A stretch of DNA of 64,000 nucleotides from Allostella sp. ATCC 35155 (lineage in GTDB: Bacteria > Pseudomonadota > Alphaproteobacteria > ATCC43930 > Allostellaceae): positions 4,460,001-4,524,000 of the forward strand of contig AP019701.1 of assembly GCA_006738865.1 (NCBI GenBank). The letters run 5' to 3'. Made by a program: the position numbers and the translations under genes. The notes under the pieces were generated by a model. That model saw only the letters and a list, made by a program, of their open reading frames with translations, was not told the origin of the DNA and did no database searches. Positions 47,216 through 55,807 of this stretch are shown piece after piece; position 1 is the stretch's first letter, and every line of letters begins with the position of its first letter.

Positions 47216-49816
47216 TCACCAGCCCGCCAGGGCGGCCCGGACCCGGATCGCGAGATCGCGCAGGCGGAACGGCTTGCTCAGCAGGCGCGCGTCGGGATCG
47301 AGCTGGCCGCCATGCACGATCGCGTTTTCGGTGTACCCCGACATGAACAGCACCGCGATGCCGGGCCGGAGGCGAACCGCCGCGTCGGCGACGTCGCGGC
47401 CCGACATGCCGCCCGGCATGACGACGTCGGTGAGGATGAGATCGAACGGGCGGCCCGACAGCATCGTCAGGGCGGCGGCGCCGTCCGGCACCCCGACGAC
47501 CTCGTAGCCAAGGCCCAGCAGTTGCCGCTCGGTGTGGGCGCGAACCTGCGCGTCGTCCTCGACCACGAGGATCGCCTGCCCCTCCCCTGGCGGTATTCCG
47601 GGCTCGTCCGGCAGGGCGTCGGGCGCCACGGCGGCGTCGGTCGCGCGCGGGAGATAGAGCCGCACCGTCGTGCCTCGCCCCGGCTCGCTGTAGATCTTCA
47701 CATGGCCGCCGGACTGGCGGACGAAGCCGTAGACCATGCTGAGGCCGAGGCCCGTGCCCCGGCCCACGCCCTTGGTGGTGAAGAAGGGCTCGAACGCCCG
47801 CCGGACCACGTCGGCCTCCATGCCGCAGCCGGCGTCCGACAGGGCGACCATGACGAACGCGCCCGCCGTCGCACCTTCATGGTCGGCGGCATAGGTGGCG
47901 TCGATCTCGACGTTCGCCGTCTCGATCGTCACCGGCCCGCCATCCGGCATGGCATCGCGGGCGTTCAGCGCGAGATTGAGGATCGCGGCCTCGAGCTGCG
48001 CCGGGTCGATCACCACGTCCCAGATCTCGGCCGTCAGCACGAGACGGATGTCGTACTGCTCGCCGAGGGTCCGCCGCAGCAGCCGTTCCATCTCCGACAC
48101 GAAAGCTGTCACCTGGACCCGGCGTGGCTGCAGCGGGGTGCGCCGGGCGAACGCCAGCAGGCGACTCGTGAGGTCGGCTGCCGCATCGGCCGCCTGCATC
48201 ACCACCCGCGCCAGTTCCCGCGCCTCCGGGCCGACGTCGGGGCGCTCCGCCAGCAGTTCGGCATTGCCCAGGATCACGGTCAGCATGTTGTTGAAGTCGT
48301 GGGCAATGCCGCCGGTGAGCTGGCCGACGGCCTCCATCTTCTGCGCCTGCCGGAGGTGCTCCTCGACCCGCTTCTGACGGGTGATGTCGAGGCGGACGCT
48401 GATCCGCCCGCCCTCCGATGTGCGGCGCTCCAGCAGATGGAACCAGCGGTCGTCGCGCCAGTGCACCTCGACGTCGGTCCGGCCGTCGCGGAACTGGGCG
48501 AGCCGCTCGCGCAGCCACTCCTCCTGGCGTCCGACGGCGGCGCGGTCGAGTTCCAGCGCCGCCGCGCGCGCCGCAATCGCCGGAAAGGGCGTCCCCAGCG
48601 GCACGCTCGCGATGACCACCGGATCGGTGATCCATTGCACGTCGTTCGACAGGACGAGCCGCTCCTCGGCATCGAACAGCCGGAAACTGCCGGGAAAGGC
48701 CGCCACCGCATCCATCAGCCGCGCATGGGCCGAATCCGCCAGGGCCTGGGCCCGGGTGCGCTCGGCGATCTCCGCCGAGAGCCGGGCGTTCGCCGCCGCG
48801 AGCCGCGCCTCGCTCTGCTGCCGTCGTCGCCACTCGCGCAGCAGCCAGGCCAGCAGGGCCAGCAGCGGCACCGCGGCCGCAACCGCGCCGATCGCGACGA
48901 TGCCGATCATCCGGCGCCATGGATGAAGGACCTCGTCGATGGGCTCGGTCGCCGCGATCACCAGCTCGGGGTAGGCGTCGAACCGGCGATAGGCGATCTG
49001 GCGCTCCACGCCGTCGACCGGGCTGCGATCATAGTCGATGCCGGCCGGCGCCCGCGGAAGCAGGTCGCGGAACAGCGGCAGATGCTCGTACCGCTGCCCC
49101 ATCGCGCGTTCGACGAAGGGCGAACGCATCAGCAGCGTCGAATCGGCCCGAAACAGCGTGATGGAGCGCCCGCCGCCGGCCGTCTGCACGCTCCAGGTCC
49201 GTTCCAGACTATCCGGCCGCAGCGCCGCGACCAGAACACCGGCAAACCGCCCGTCCGGACCGATCCGGGGTGCGCTGACCGGAAGCAGCCAATTGCCGGT
49301 GGCGCGGCTCCGGATCGGCTGGCCGACATGGAGCGGCTTGTCCGGCCGCGCCCGGAGCGACCGGAAGTACTCGCGATCCTCGAGGTTCATCCCGAAATTG
49401 CCGCCGACATCGTAGACGACGCGCCCTTCGCCATCGAGCACCCAGACCGACGCGACGTTGCTGCGATCGGCGATCATCCGCCGCAGGAGGTCGCTGACCG
49501 CCGGCGCATCCGCCGCCATCGACGGATCGAGCCCATCGAGGGTGCCCGCCACCTGGCGCAGCAGGCGGCCCACCGATCCGAAGACGGCGCTCGACTGTTC
49601 CTCGACGATCTGGGCGAACGATTGGACCAGCCGTTCGCCGGCCGCGATGGTCTGTTGCCGGGACTGCACGATGAGTACGCCCAGCACGACCATCGAGCCC
49701 AGCATCCAGGCAAGGAAGGCGGCGAGCAGGATCAGCCGGCGCAACGGCGGCAGCGGCGCCACCTCGTTCCGGCCGTCCTCCCGGTTCGAACCAGGGGCAG
49801 CTCCTGGAGCAGCCAT
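47216..49816 (-). CDS. Hybrid sensor histidine kinase/response regulator
   Basis: Inner-membrane signalling protein of 866 residues. TM1 (LILLAAFLAWMLGSMVVLGV) and TM2 near residue 310 enclose a periplasmic Cache-like sensor (SVWVLDGEGRVVYDVGG, NWLLPVSAPR). A PAS-like domain follows. The HisKA box contains the phosphorylated His in GGIAHDFNNML. The HATPase has NLALNARDAM, SDAGCGM and GRGTGLGLSM. A C-terminal receiver domain has the Asp in LILTDVVMPGG. No separate response regulator is adjacent, so a partner is encoded elsewhere. It lies 107 bp upstream of the polysaccharide operon on the same strand. Confidence 0.95.
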   Translation of the reverse strand: MAAPGAAPGSNREDGRNEVAPLPPLRRLILLAAFLAWMLGSMVVLGVLIVQSRQQTIAAGERLVQSFAQIVEEQSSAVFGSVGRLLRQVAGTLDGLDPSMAADAPAVSDLLRRMIADRSNVASVWVLDGEGRVVYDVGGNFGMNLEDREYFRSLRARPDKPLHVGQPIRSRATGNWLLPVSAPRIGPDGRFAGVLVAALRPDSLERTWSVQTAGGGRSITLFRADSTLLMRSPFVERAMGQRYEHLPLFRDLLPRAPAGIDYDRSPVDGVERQIAYRRFDAYPELVIAATEPIDEVLHPWRRMIGIVAIGAVAAAVPLLALLAWLLREWRRRQQSEARLAAANARLSAEIAERTRAQALADSAHARLMDAVAAFPGSFRLFDAEERLVLSNDVQWITDPVVIASVPLGTPFPAIAARAAALELDRAAVGRQEEWLRERLAQFRDGRTDVEVHWRDDRWFHLLERRTSEGGRISVRLDITRQKRVEEHLRQAQKMEAVGQLTGGIAHDFNNMLTVILGNAELLAERPDVGPEARELARVVMQAADAAADLTSRLLAFARRTPLQPRRVQVTAFVSEMERLLRRTLGEQYDIRLVLTAEIWDVVIDPAQLEAAILNLALNARDAMPDGGPVTIETANVEIDATYAADHEGATAGAFVMVALSDAGCGMEADVVRRAFEPFFTTKGVGRGTGLGLSMVYGFVRQSGGHVKIYSEPGRGTTVRLYLPRATDAAVAPDALPDEPGIPPGEGQAILVVEDDAQVRAHTERQLLGLGYEVVGVPDGAAALTMLSGRPFDLILTDVVMPGGMSGRDVADAAVRLRPGIAVLFMSGYTENAIVHGGQLDPDARLLSKPFRLRDLAIRVRAALAGW

Positions 49817-49982
49817 CGGCGGGTGCCCTCGCGTCGCCAGTTGCGGGGCAGCCTATGCTGGTCCGCTGCCGGACGGTCAAGCCCCTGCCATGCAATGCTC
49901 AGCCCGACAGGCCATGGCCGATTCCGCTTTTCTTTCCCGGCGGGGACCGCGAACCTGCGGCACGGAGCGAGCAAGGAGCCTC

Positions 49983-50807
49983 ATGACGACCACCGACAGC
50001 AACCGTCCGTTGGCCGGCCGGGTGGCCCTGGTGACCGGGGCCGGGCGGGGCCTCGGCCGCGCATTTGCCGAGCGCCTCGCCGCGATGGGTGCGGCCGTGG
50101 GCGTGCACGGCATGCGCGAGCACGGACCGGCCGAGTACGGCGAGGGGACGACCCTGACCGCCGTGGCGGAGGAGATCGCGGCCGCGCACGAGGTGCGCAC
50201 GCTGCGGCTGCTGGGCGACCTGACCCTGTCCGACGATATAGCACGGGCGGTCGAGGCGACCGAGGCCGAACTCGGACCGATCGACATCCTGGTCCACAAT
50301 GCCGGCGGCGACATCGCCGCCGCCGGCGGCAAGCCCGATCCCAACGACGCCCTGCACATCCGCGAGGAGGACATGAAGGCGGTGCTCGACCGCAACCTCC
50401 TCTGCACGATCCTGACCTGCCAGGCCGTCGCGCGGCGGATGGTCGACCGCCGGCGCGGACGCATCGTCACGATCGGCTCGACCGCCGGATCGCGTGGTCG
50501 GACGAACGGTGCCATCTATGCCGTCGCCAAGGCCGGGGTCGCGCATTTCACCCGCTGCCTCGCCGACCAGCTTCGCCCGTTCGAGATCACGGTCAACTGC
50601 ATCGCCCCCGGCGAAACCCGGACCGGCCGCTTCCTCGGCACCCGCGCGGTCGATCCGCAGCGGCTGGCCGAAGCCGGCACGCTCGACCGCGTCGCCACCG
50701 TCGACGAGGTGGCGCGCCTCGTCGACATGTTCGCCGGCCCGCTCGGCGCCTTCGTGTCGGGGCAGGTCCTGCGCGTCGACGGCGGCGGACAGGGTTGGCC
50801 GGCCTGA
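49983..50807 (+). CDS. Short-chain dehydrogenase/reductase
   Basis: Classical SDR of 274 residues. The cofactor motif is VTGAGRGLGRAFAE, then LVHNAGGD. The catalytic Ser lies in TIGSTAGSR, and Tyr and Lys in IYAVAKAG. INVNCIAPGETRTG-like residues follow (TVNCIAPGETRTGRF). An AAGGAG ribosome site precedes the start. Substrate is unknown. It is divergent from the sensor kinase and 22 bp upstream of the MFS gene. Confidence 0.92.
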   Translation: MTTTDSNRPLAGRVALVTGAGRGLGRAFAERLAAMGAAVGVHGMREHGPAEYGEGTTLTAVAEEIAAAHEVRTLRLLGDLTLSDDIARAVEATEAELGPIDILVHNAGGDIAAAGGKPDPNDALHIREEDMKAVLDRNLLCTILTCQAVARRMVDRRRGRIVTIGSTAGSRGRTNGAIYAVAKAGVAHFTRCLADQLRPFEITVNCIAPGETRTGRFLGTRAVDPQRLAEAGTLDRVATVDEVARLVDMFAGPLGAFVSGQVLRVDGGGQGWPA

Positions 50808-50829
50808 GCCCGGGCGGGAGCCGGACGCG

Positions 50830-52005
50830 ATGACGAGGGCCGGCGCGGGCCCCGGCACCTGGAGGGTCGCCGGCGGCGGCCTGGCGGCGACGCTGATCGG
50901 TAACGGGATCGGCCGCTTCGCCTATACGCCCCTGATCCCGGCGCTGATCGCCGCCGGCTGGCTGACGCCGGCCGAGGCGGTCTATCTCGCAGCTGCCAAT
51001 CTCGCGGGCTATCTGGTCGGCGCGGTCATGGCCGCGCGCGTCGCCCGGGCCATGACCGCGACCGGCGCCATCCGGGCCGCCGCGGTGGCGACCATGGTCA
51101 GCCTCGCCGCCTGCGCCTGGCCGCTCGGCTTCGCCTGGTTCGTACCCTGGCGCTTCCTCGCCGGCATCACCGGCGGCGTGCTGATGGTCCTGGCGGTCCC
51201 GGCCGTCCTCGCGCTCACGCCGCCGGAGCGCCGCGGCCGCGCGGCCGGGATCGTCATCACCGGCGTCGGCCTCGGCATTGCCGCCGCCGGCGCCGTGGTG
51301 CCGGTCGCCGCCCGGTTCGGGCCGGCGGCGGTATGGGTCGCGCTGGCGGTCGCCGCATTCCTGCTGACGATCCATGTCTGGATCACGATCCCGCACGACC
51401 GGCCGATGCCGGCGGGTCGGCCGGGCGAAGCCGGCGCGCTGCCGATGCCGGTCCGCCTGCTCCTCGCCGCCTACGCCTGCGACGCCCTGGGCTTCATTCC
51501 GCACACCGTCTTCTGGGTCGACTACATCGCCCGCGGCCTCGATCGCGGGCTGGCGGTCGGCGGCGGCTTCTGGACGGTCTTCGGGGTCGCTGCCGCGCTC
51601 GGTCCCTTCCTCTCCGGCGCCGTCGCCGACCGCGTCGGCCTCGGCCGGACCTTCGCCGGCGCCATGGCGCTGAAGGCCATCGGAGTGGCGCTGCCGCTCT
51701 TCGGGACGGGTCCGGTCGTCCTCTTCCTCTCGTCGGCGATCGTCGGCGCGCTCATCAGCGGCACGACGACCCTCTGCTCGGCCTGGGTGGCGGAGCTGGT
51801 CGGGCTCGCCCGCCACCGCCCCGTCTGGGGCTGGATGACCAGCGCCTTCGCCGTCGCCCAGGCCGGCGGCGCCTGGGCGATGTCCTATCTCTTCGCGACC
51901 CTCGGCTACCACGACCCGCTCTTCGCCATCGGTACGGCGGCGCTGCTCGCGGGGACCGTGCTGTCGCTGGCGGCCGGACGCATCCAGCGCGCGAGCGCGC
52001 GATGA
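50830..52005 (+). CDS. MFS transporter, YbfB/YjiJ family
   Basis: Inner-membrane permease of 391 residues with about 12 hydrophobic helices. The first helix shows GNGIGRFAYTPLIPALIAAGW, the signature of the YbfB/YjiJ group, and the middle contains DALGFIPHTVFWVDYIARGL. Substrate is unknown. It overlaps the FAD-dependent oxidoreductase gene as ATGA, so the transporter may move the substrate or product of that enzyme. Confidence 0.92.
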   Translation: MTRAGAGPGTWRVAGGGLAATLIGNGIGRFAYTPLIPALIAAGWLTPAEAVYLAAANLAGYLVGAVMAARVARAMTATGAIRAAAVATMVSLAACAWPLGFAWFVPWRFLAGITGGVLMVLAVPAVLALTPPERRGRAAGIVITGVGLGIAAAGAVVPVAARFGPAAVWVALAVAAFLLTIHVWITIPHDRPMPAGRPGEAGALPMPVRLLLAAYACDALGFIPHTVFWVDYIARGLDRGLAVGGGFWTVFGVAAALGPFLSGAVADRVGLGRTFAGAMALKAIGVALPLFGTGPVVLFLSSAIVGALISGTTTLCSAWVAELVGLARHRPVWGWMTSAFAVAQAGGAWAMSYLFATLGYHDPLFAIGTAALLAGTVLSLAAGRIQRASAR

Positions 52006-53216
52006 CCACCGCCATCCTCGGCGCCGGCATCCTCGGCACCTGCGCCGCGCTCGAGATCGCCGACCGCGGCGGCCGCGTCGTGCTGATCGAGCGCAACGCG
52101 CAACCCATCTCCGAGGCCAGCCTGCACAACGAAGGCAAGGTGCATGTCGGGCTCACCTATGCCGCCGATCCGACGCCGGACACCGTGCGGACCATGCAGA
52201 CCGGCGCCGCCCGCTTCCTCGACGTGCTCGCGCGCTGGGTGCCGGCCGATGCGCTCGACCGGCTGCGTTCACAGCCCTTCGACTATGCCGTCCTCGACGA
52301 CAGCCAGGTGCCGCCCGACGCGGTCGAACGGCATTTCGCACGGGTCGAGGCGGCCTGGCGGCAGGCTGCTCGCGGATCGGCCCGGCCGCCCGTCGCGCCG
52401 GATCGCCCGTTCTGGCGGCCGCTGGCGGAGGCCGAGCGCTTGGCACGCTATGCCCCCGGCCGGGTGACGGCCGCCTACGAGACGGCCGAGATCGCGATCG
52501 ACCCACGGGGCCTGGCGCCGCTGCTGCGCAGGGCCGTCGCCGACCACCCGCGGATCGAGTGGCTGGGCCGGACCCGGATCACCGGGATCGAGCGGCAGGA
52601 TCGCGGCTATTTCATCTTGGCCGACGGCCCAACCGGACCCGCCCGGCTCGGCCCCTTCCCATCGGTGGTGAACGCCCTGTGGGCCAACCGTCCCTGGCTC
52701 GACCGGATGCTCGGCATCGACCAGCCGGGGCCGTGGTTCACCCGTTTCAAGGCCGGCGTGCGGATCGCCGGACCGCCGCCGGCCGGCCTCCGCAGCGTCA
52801 CCGCCGTCCTCGGTCCTTATGGGGACGTCGTCGTTCAGCCCCACGGCGAGACCTACCTCTCCTGGTACCCAGACTGCATGATCGGCAGCACCCGCAACGC
52901 CGAGCGCGGCGAGTGGAGCGAGCACGCGGCCGGGATCGACGGCGACCGCATCGCCATGCGGGCGATCGCCGCCATGGCCGCGATCCAGCCGGCGGCAGCC
53001 GCCTTCCTCGCCAGCCCGCCGGCCGCCATCGAGGTCAGCGGCGGTGCCATCTATGCGCTCGCCGTCAGCGACATCGACGACCGGGCGAGCCGGCTGCATC
53101 GGCGCGACATCGTCGGCATCCGCTCCTACGATGCCTACCATTCCGTCGACACGAGCAAGTTCACCCTCGGCCCGGCGCTGGCGGTCGACGTCGCCGACCG
53201 TGTGCATCCGCGATGA
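52002..53216 (+). CDS. FAD-dependent oxidoreductase (D-amino-acid-oxidase/glycine-oxidase fold)
   Basis: Predicted flavoenzyme of 404 residues. The N-terminal dinucleotide motif AILGAGILGTCAALEIADRG and VVLIERN are followed by ASLHNEGKVHVGLTYAADP, a segment seen in DAO-like proteins from carbohydrate clusters. A late TLGPALAVDVADRV matches the C-terminal FAD contact. It is tightly coupled to the MFS gene before it and to the glycosyltransferase after it, suggesting a role in making or modifying a sugar or amino sugar (inference). Confidence 0.87.
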   Translation: MTTAILGAGILGTCAALEIADRGGRVVLIERNAQPISEASLHNEGKVHVGLTYAADPTPDTVRTMQTGAARFLDVLARWVPADALDRLRSQPFDYAVLDDSQVPPDAVERHFARVEAAWRQAARGSARPPVAPDRPFWRPLAEAERLARYAPGRVTAAYETAEIAIDPRGLAPLLRRAVADHPRIEWLGRTRITGIERQDRGYFILADGPTGPARLGPFPSVVNALWANRPWLDRMLGIDQPGPWFTRFKAGVRIAGPPPAGLRSVTAVLGPYGDVVVQPHGETYLSWYPDCMIGSTRNAERGEWSEHAAGIDGDRIAMRAIAAMAAIQPAAAAFLASPPAAIEVSGGAIYALAVSDIDDRASRLHRRDIVGIRSYDAYHSVDTSKFTLGPALAVDVADRVHPR

Positions 53217-53226
53217 TCGGGTCGCC

Positions 53227-54549
53227 GTGAACGATGGCCCGCCGCCGGTCACGGTCTGCGTACCGGTCTGGAACGGCGCGGCCTTCGTCGCCGACACGCT
53301 GGCCTGCATCGCCCGGCAATCCTTCGCCGACTTTCGCGTCCTCGTCTCGCTCGATCGGGGCGACGACGGATCGGAAGCGATCTGCCGCCGCTTTCTCGCC
53401 GACCGGCGGTTCGAACTGGTCGTGCAGCCGAACCGGCTGGGCTGGGTCGGCAACGTCAATTTCCTGATCGGCCGGGTGACGACGGAGTTCTTCTGCATCA
53501 CGCCGCACGACGACCTGCTGCATCGCGACTATCTCGCGCGGGTGTTCGGGCTGGCAGCCGGGGATCCGGCCATCTCGACCGCCTATTCCGACATCGCGAC
53601 TTTCGGCGACGATCATGTCCACATCGTCCAGCCGGAGGTGCGCGGCGACCGGCTGCACCGGCTGCTCGACGTGCTGCTGAACCATGGCGACTCCGTCGCC
53701 TTCCGCGGCCTCGTCCGACGGCGCGGCCCGGACGATCGACCCTTGCTGCCGACGGGACTGGTCGGCGACTTCGCGGCCGACACGGTGTGGCTGGTCGACC
53801 TCGCGGCGCGCGGCGAACTGCGGCGGGTCCCGGGCGGGTTCTATCGCAAGCGCCTGCATGGCGGCTCGGCCCATGCCGCATGGGAGCGCTGGCCGATCGC
53901 CCGGCGCCGTTCGGCCTGGATCGACCAGGCGGCCCGCATGGCCATCGCCGCCGCCGGCTGGGTCGACGGCGAGGACGAGCGCGGGCTGGTCGCTGCGGCA
54001 GCGATGATGCGCCTCATGGGCCTGGGTGCCGTCGCCCGTCCGCCCTTCGCCGCCACCCGGGTCGAACAGGGACACGAGGTGGCGGCCTTCGCCGCTCGCA
54101 TTCATCCGCTGGCCGTGCCCGAGCGCCCCACGACCCTGGCGGAAGACGCCAGGGCGGCGCCGCTTTCGGCCGCCCGCCTGCTGGAGACGGCGCGGCGCAA
54201 GGCGGGGGAGGGCGCTGCCGCCGAGGCGATCACCGAGGCGGCCCGCGCCCAGGCGGCCGACCCGCTCGGCGGCCATGCACCGGCCTTCCGGTTGCGCCTG
54301 CTCGTCCGCGCGGCCAAGGACGCGCTCGCCCGTGGCGAGCCCGCGGCCGCCCGGGCGCCGGCGGCAGCCGCCCTCCGGATCGACCCCGACGACTACCATG
54401 CCGCCCTGCTGCAGGCCGAACTGCTGGCCTTCGACGGCGATGTCGCAGCCGCACTGGCCGTCTTGCGCGGGCTCGACGCACGATGGCCGGGGACGCGCCC
54501 CGTGGCCCAGCGGATCGCGCGCTTCACCGCGCCGGGCGCTTCGCATTGA
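53227..54549 (+). CDS. Glycosyltransferase family 2 with helical C-terminal extension
   Basis: Predicted 440-residue protein. The GT-A domain (1-260) begins VTVCVPVWNGAAFVADTLAC and has LVSLDRGDDGSE and the metal motif PHDDLLHRD. From about residue 305 the sequence is Ala- and Arg-rich helix pairs (ARRKAGEGAAAEAITEAARA, then DPDDYHAALLQAELLAFDGD) that resemble TPR units. The start is uncertain: GTG 53227 gives the best family start, while an in-frame GTG at 53200 would overlap the oxidoreductase gene. No metal-independent features are evident. Confidence 0.82.
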   Translation: MNDGPPPVTVCVPVWNGAAFVADTLACIARQSFADFRVLVSLDRGDDGSEAICRRFLADRRFELVVQPNRLGWVGNVNFLIGRVTTEFFCITPHDDLLHRDYLARVFGLAAGDPAISTAYSDIATFGDDHVHIVQPEVRGDRLHRLLDVLLNHGDSVAFRGLVRRRGPDDRPLLPTGLVGDFAADTVWLVDLAARGELRRVPGGFYRKRLHGGSAHAAWERWPIARRRSAWIDQAARMAIAAAGWVDGEDERGLVAAAAMMRLMGLGAVARPPFAATRVEQGHEVAAFAARIHPLAVPERPTTLAEDARAAPLSAARLLETARRKAGEGAAAEAITEAARAQAADPLGGHAPAFRLRLLVRAAKDALARGEPAAARAPAAAALRIDPDDYHAALLQAELLAFDGDVAAALAVLRGLDARWPGTRPVAQRIARFTAPGASH

Positions 54550-54613
54550 CGGCGCGGGCAGGGGCGCGCGAACCTGACGGCCGACAATGATCCGATCCGA
54601 CCAGGGGGCGAGA

Positions 54614-55807
54614 ATGCAGGTGATGGCGGGCTTCCCACCGCCGGCGGGGAAACAGGTGACGCTGGCGAACTGGCGGACCCCGCCCTTCCACCGCTGGGGC
54701 TTCCAGCATGTCCGCGAGATCGTGCCGACCGCTGCGATCCCGAGCGACCCGGACCGGATCTGGCGCCTGCCCGCCGCACCCCGCGATCTCTCGCGGCTCG
54801 CGATCGAGACCGCTGCCGGCACGATCGATCTCGATGGCTTCCTCGCCGCGACCGACAGCGACGCGCTGGTGATCCTGCATCGCGGCCGGATCGTCTGGCA
54901 GGGCTATGCCAACGGCATGACGGCGAGCCGCCCCCACATCCTGATGTCGGTGTCGAAGTCCATCCTCGGCATGGTCGTCGGCATCCTCGCCGGCCAGGGC
55001 GTGCTCGATCCCGGCGCATCCGTCACCCGCTGGCTGCCGGAACTGGCGGACGGCGCCTATCGCGAGGCCACGCTGCAGCAGCTTCTCGACATGCGCGCCG
55101 GCATCGCCTTCGAGGAAAACTATCTCGCAACCAGCGGGCCGATCATCGCCTATCGCAAGGCGCAGGGCTGGAATCCCCCCGAGCCCGGCGACCCGCCGGC
55201 CGACCTGCGGAGCTTCCTGGCCAGCCTCGACGGCCGCGACGGGCCGCATGGCGGCCGCTTCCACTATGTCTCGCCCAACACCGACCTGCTGGCCTGGGTG
55301 ATCGAGCGGGCGACGGGCGAGCCCTATGCCGACCTCGTCGGGCGGCTGCTGTGGCAGCCGATGGGCGCCGGGCACGACGCCTACATCACGGTGGACCGGC
55401 TGGGCGCGCCGCGCGGCGCCGGCGGCATGTGCATGACCGCCCTCGACCTCGCCCGGATCGGCCAGCTTCTCGTCCAGGGAGGCGTCCGCGACGGAGTCGC
55501 GATCGTGCCACCTGCCTGGATCGACGACCTTGCCGCCGGCGGCGACCGCGCCGCCTGGGACGCCGGCGACTTCGCCACCTACTTCCCCGGCCTGCCGATG
55601 CACTACCGCAGCAAGTGGTATGTGCTGCACGGGCCCTCGCCGCTGCTGTTCTGCGTCGGGGTCAACGGCCAGAACCTGTTCGTCGACCGCGACGCCGAAC
55701 TCGTCATCGCCAAGTTCTCCTCGCAGGACCTGGCCATGGACGAGCAGCGCATCCAGCTGACCATGCAAGGGGTCGCCGCGCTGCGCCGGCACTTCGCGGC
55801 GGCATGA
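54614..55807 (+). CDS. Serine hydrolase, beta-lactamase class-C-like (CubicO group)
   Basis: Predicted 397-residue penicillin-binding-protein-like hydrolase. The SxxK motif is S112-V-S-K115 in ILMSVSKSILGM, and the Tyr motif is in FHYVSPNTDLLAW. There is no obvious signal peptide, so a cytosolic esterase or amidase of the EstB/CubicO type is more likely than a beta-lactamase. The ATG at 54614 has AGGGGGCGAG just upstream, better than the ATG at 54587. It overlaps the TPR gene as ATGA. Confidence 0.88.
   Translation: MQVMAGFPPPAGKQVTLANWRTPPFHRWGFQHVREIVPTAAIPSDPDRIWRLPAAPRDLSRLAIETAAGTIDLDGFLAATDSDALVILHRGRIVWQGYANGMTASRPHILMSVSKSILGMVVGILAGQGVLDPGASVTRWLPELADGAYREATLQQLLDMRAGIAFEENYLATSGPIIAYRKAQGWNPPEPGDPPADLRSFLASLDGRDGPHGGRFHYVSPNTDLLAWVIERATGEPYADLVGRLLWQPMGAGHDAYITVDRLGAPRGAGGMCMTALDLARIGQLLVQGGVRDGVAIVPPAWIDDLAAGGDRAAWDAGDFATYFPGLPMHYRSKWYVLHGPSPLLFCVGVNGQNLFVDRDAELVIAKFSSQDLAMDEQRIQLTMQGVAALRRHFAAA

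Noticed and set aside
38036-47346. Plus-strand open frames across the polysaccharide operon
   Set aside because: All are antisense to clear minus-strand genes with conserved motifs and lack ribosome sites.
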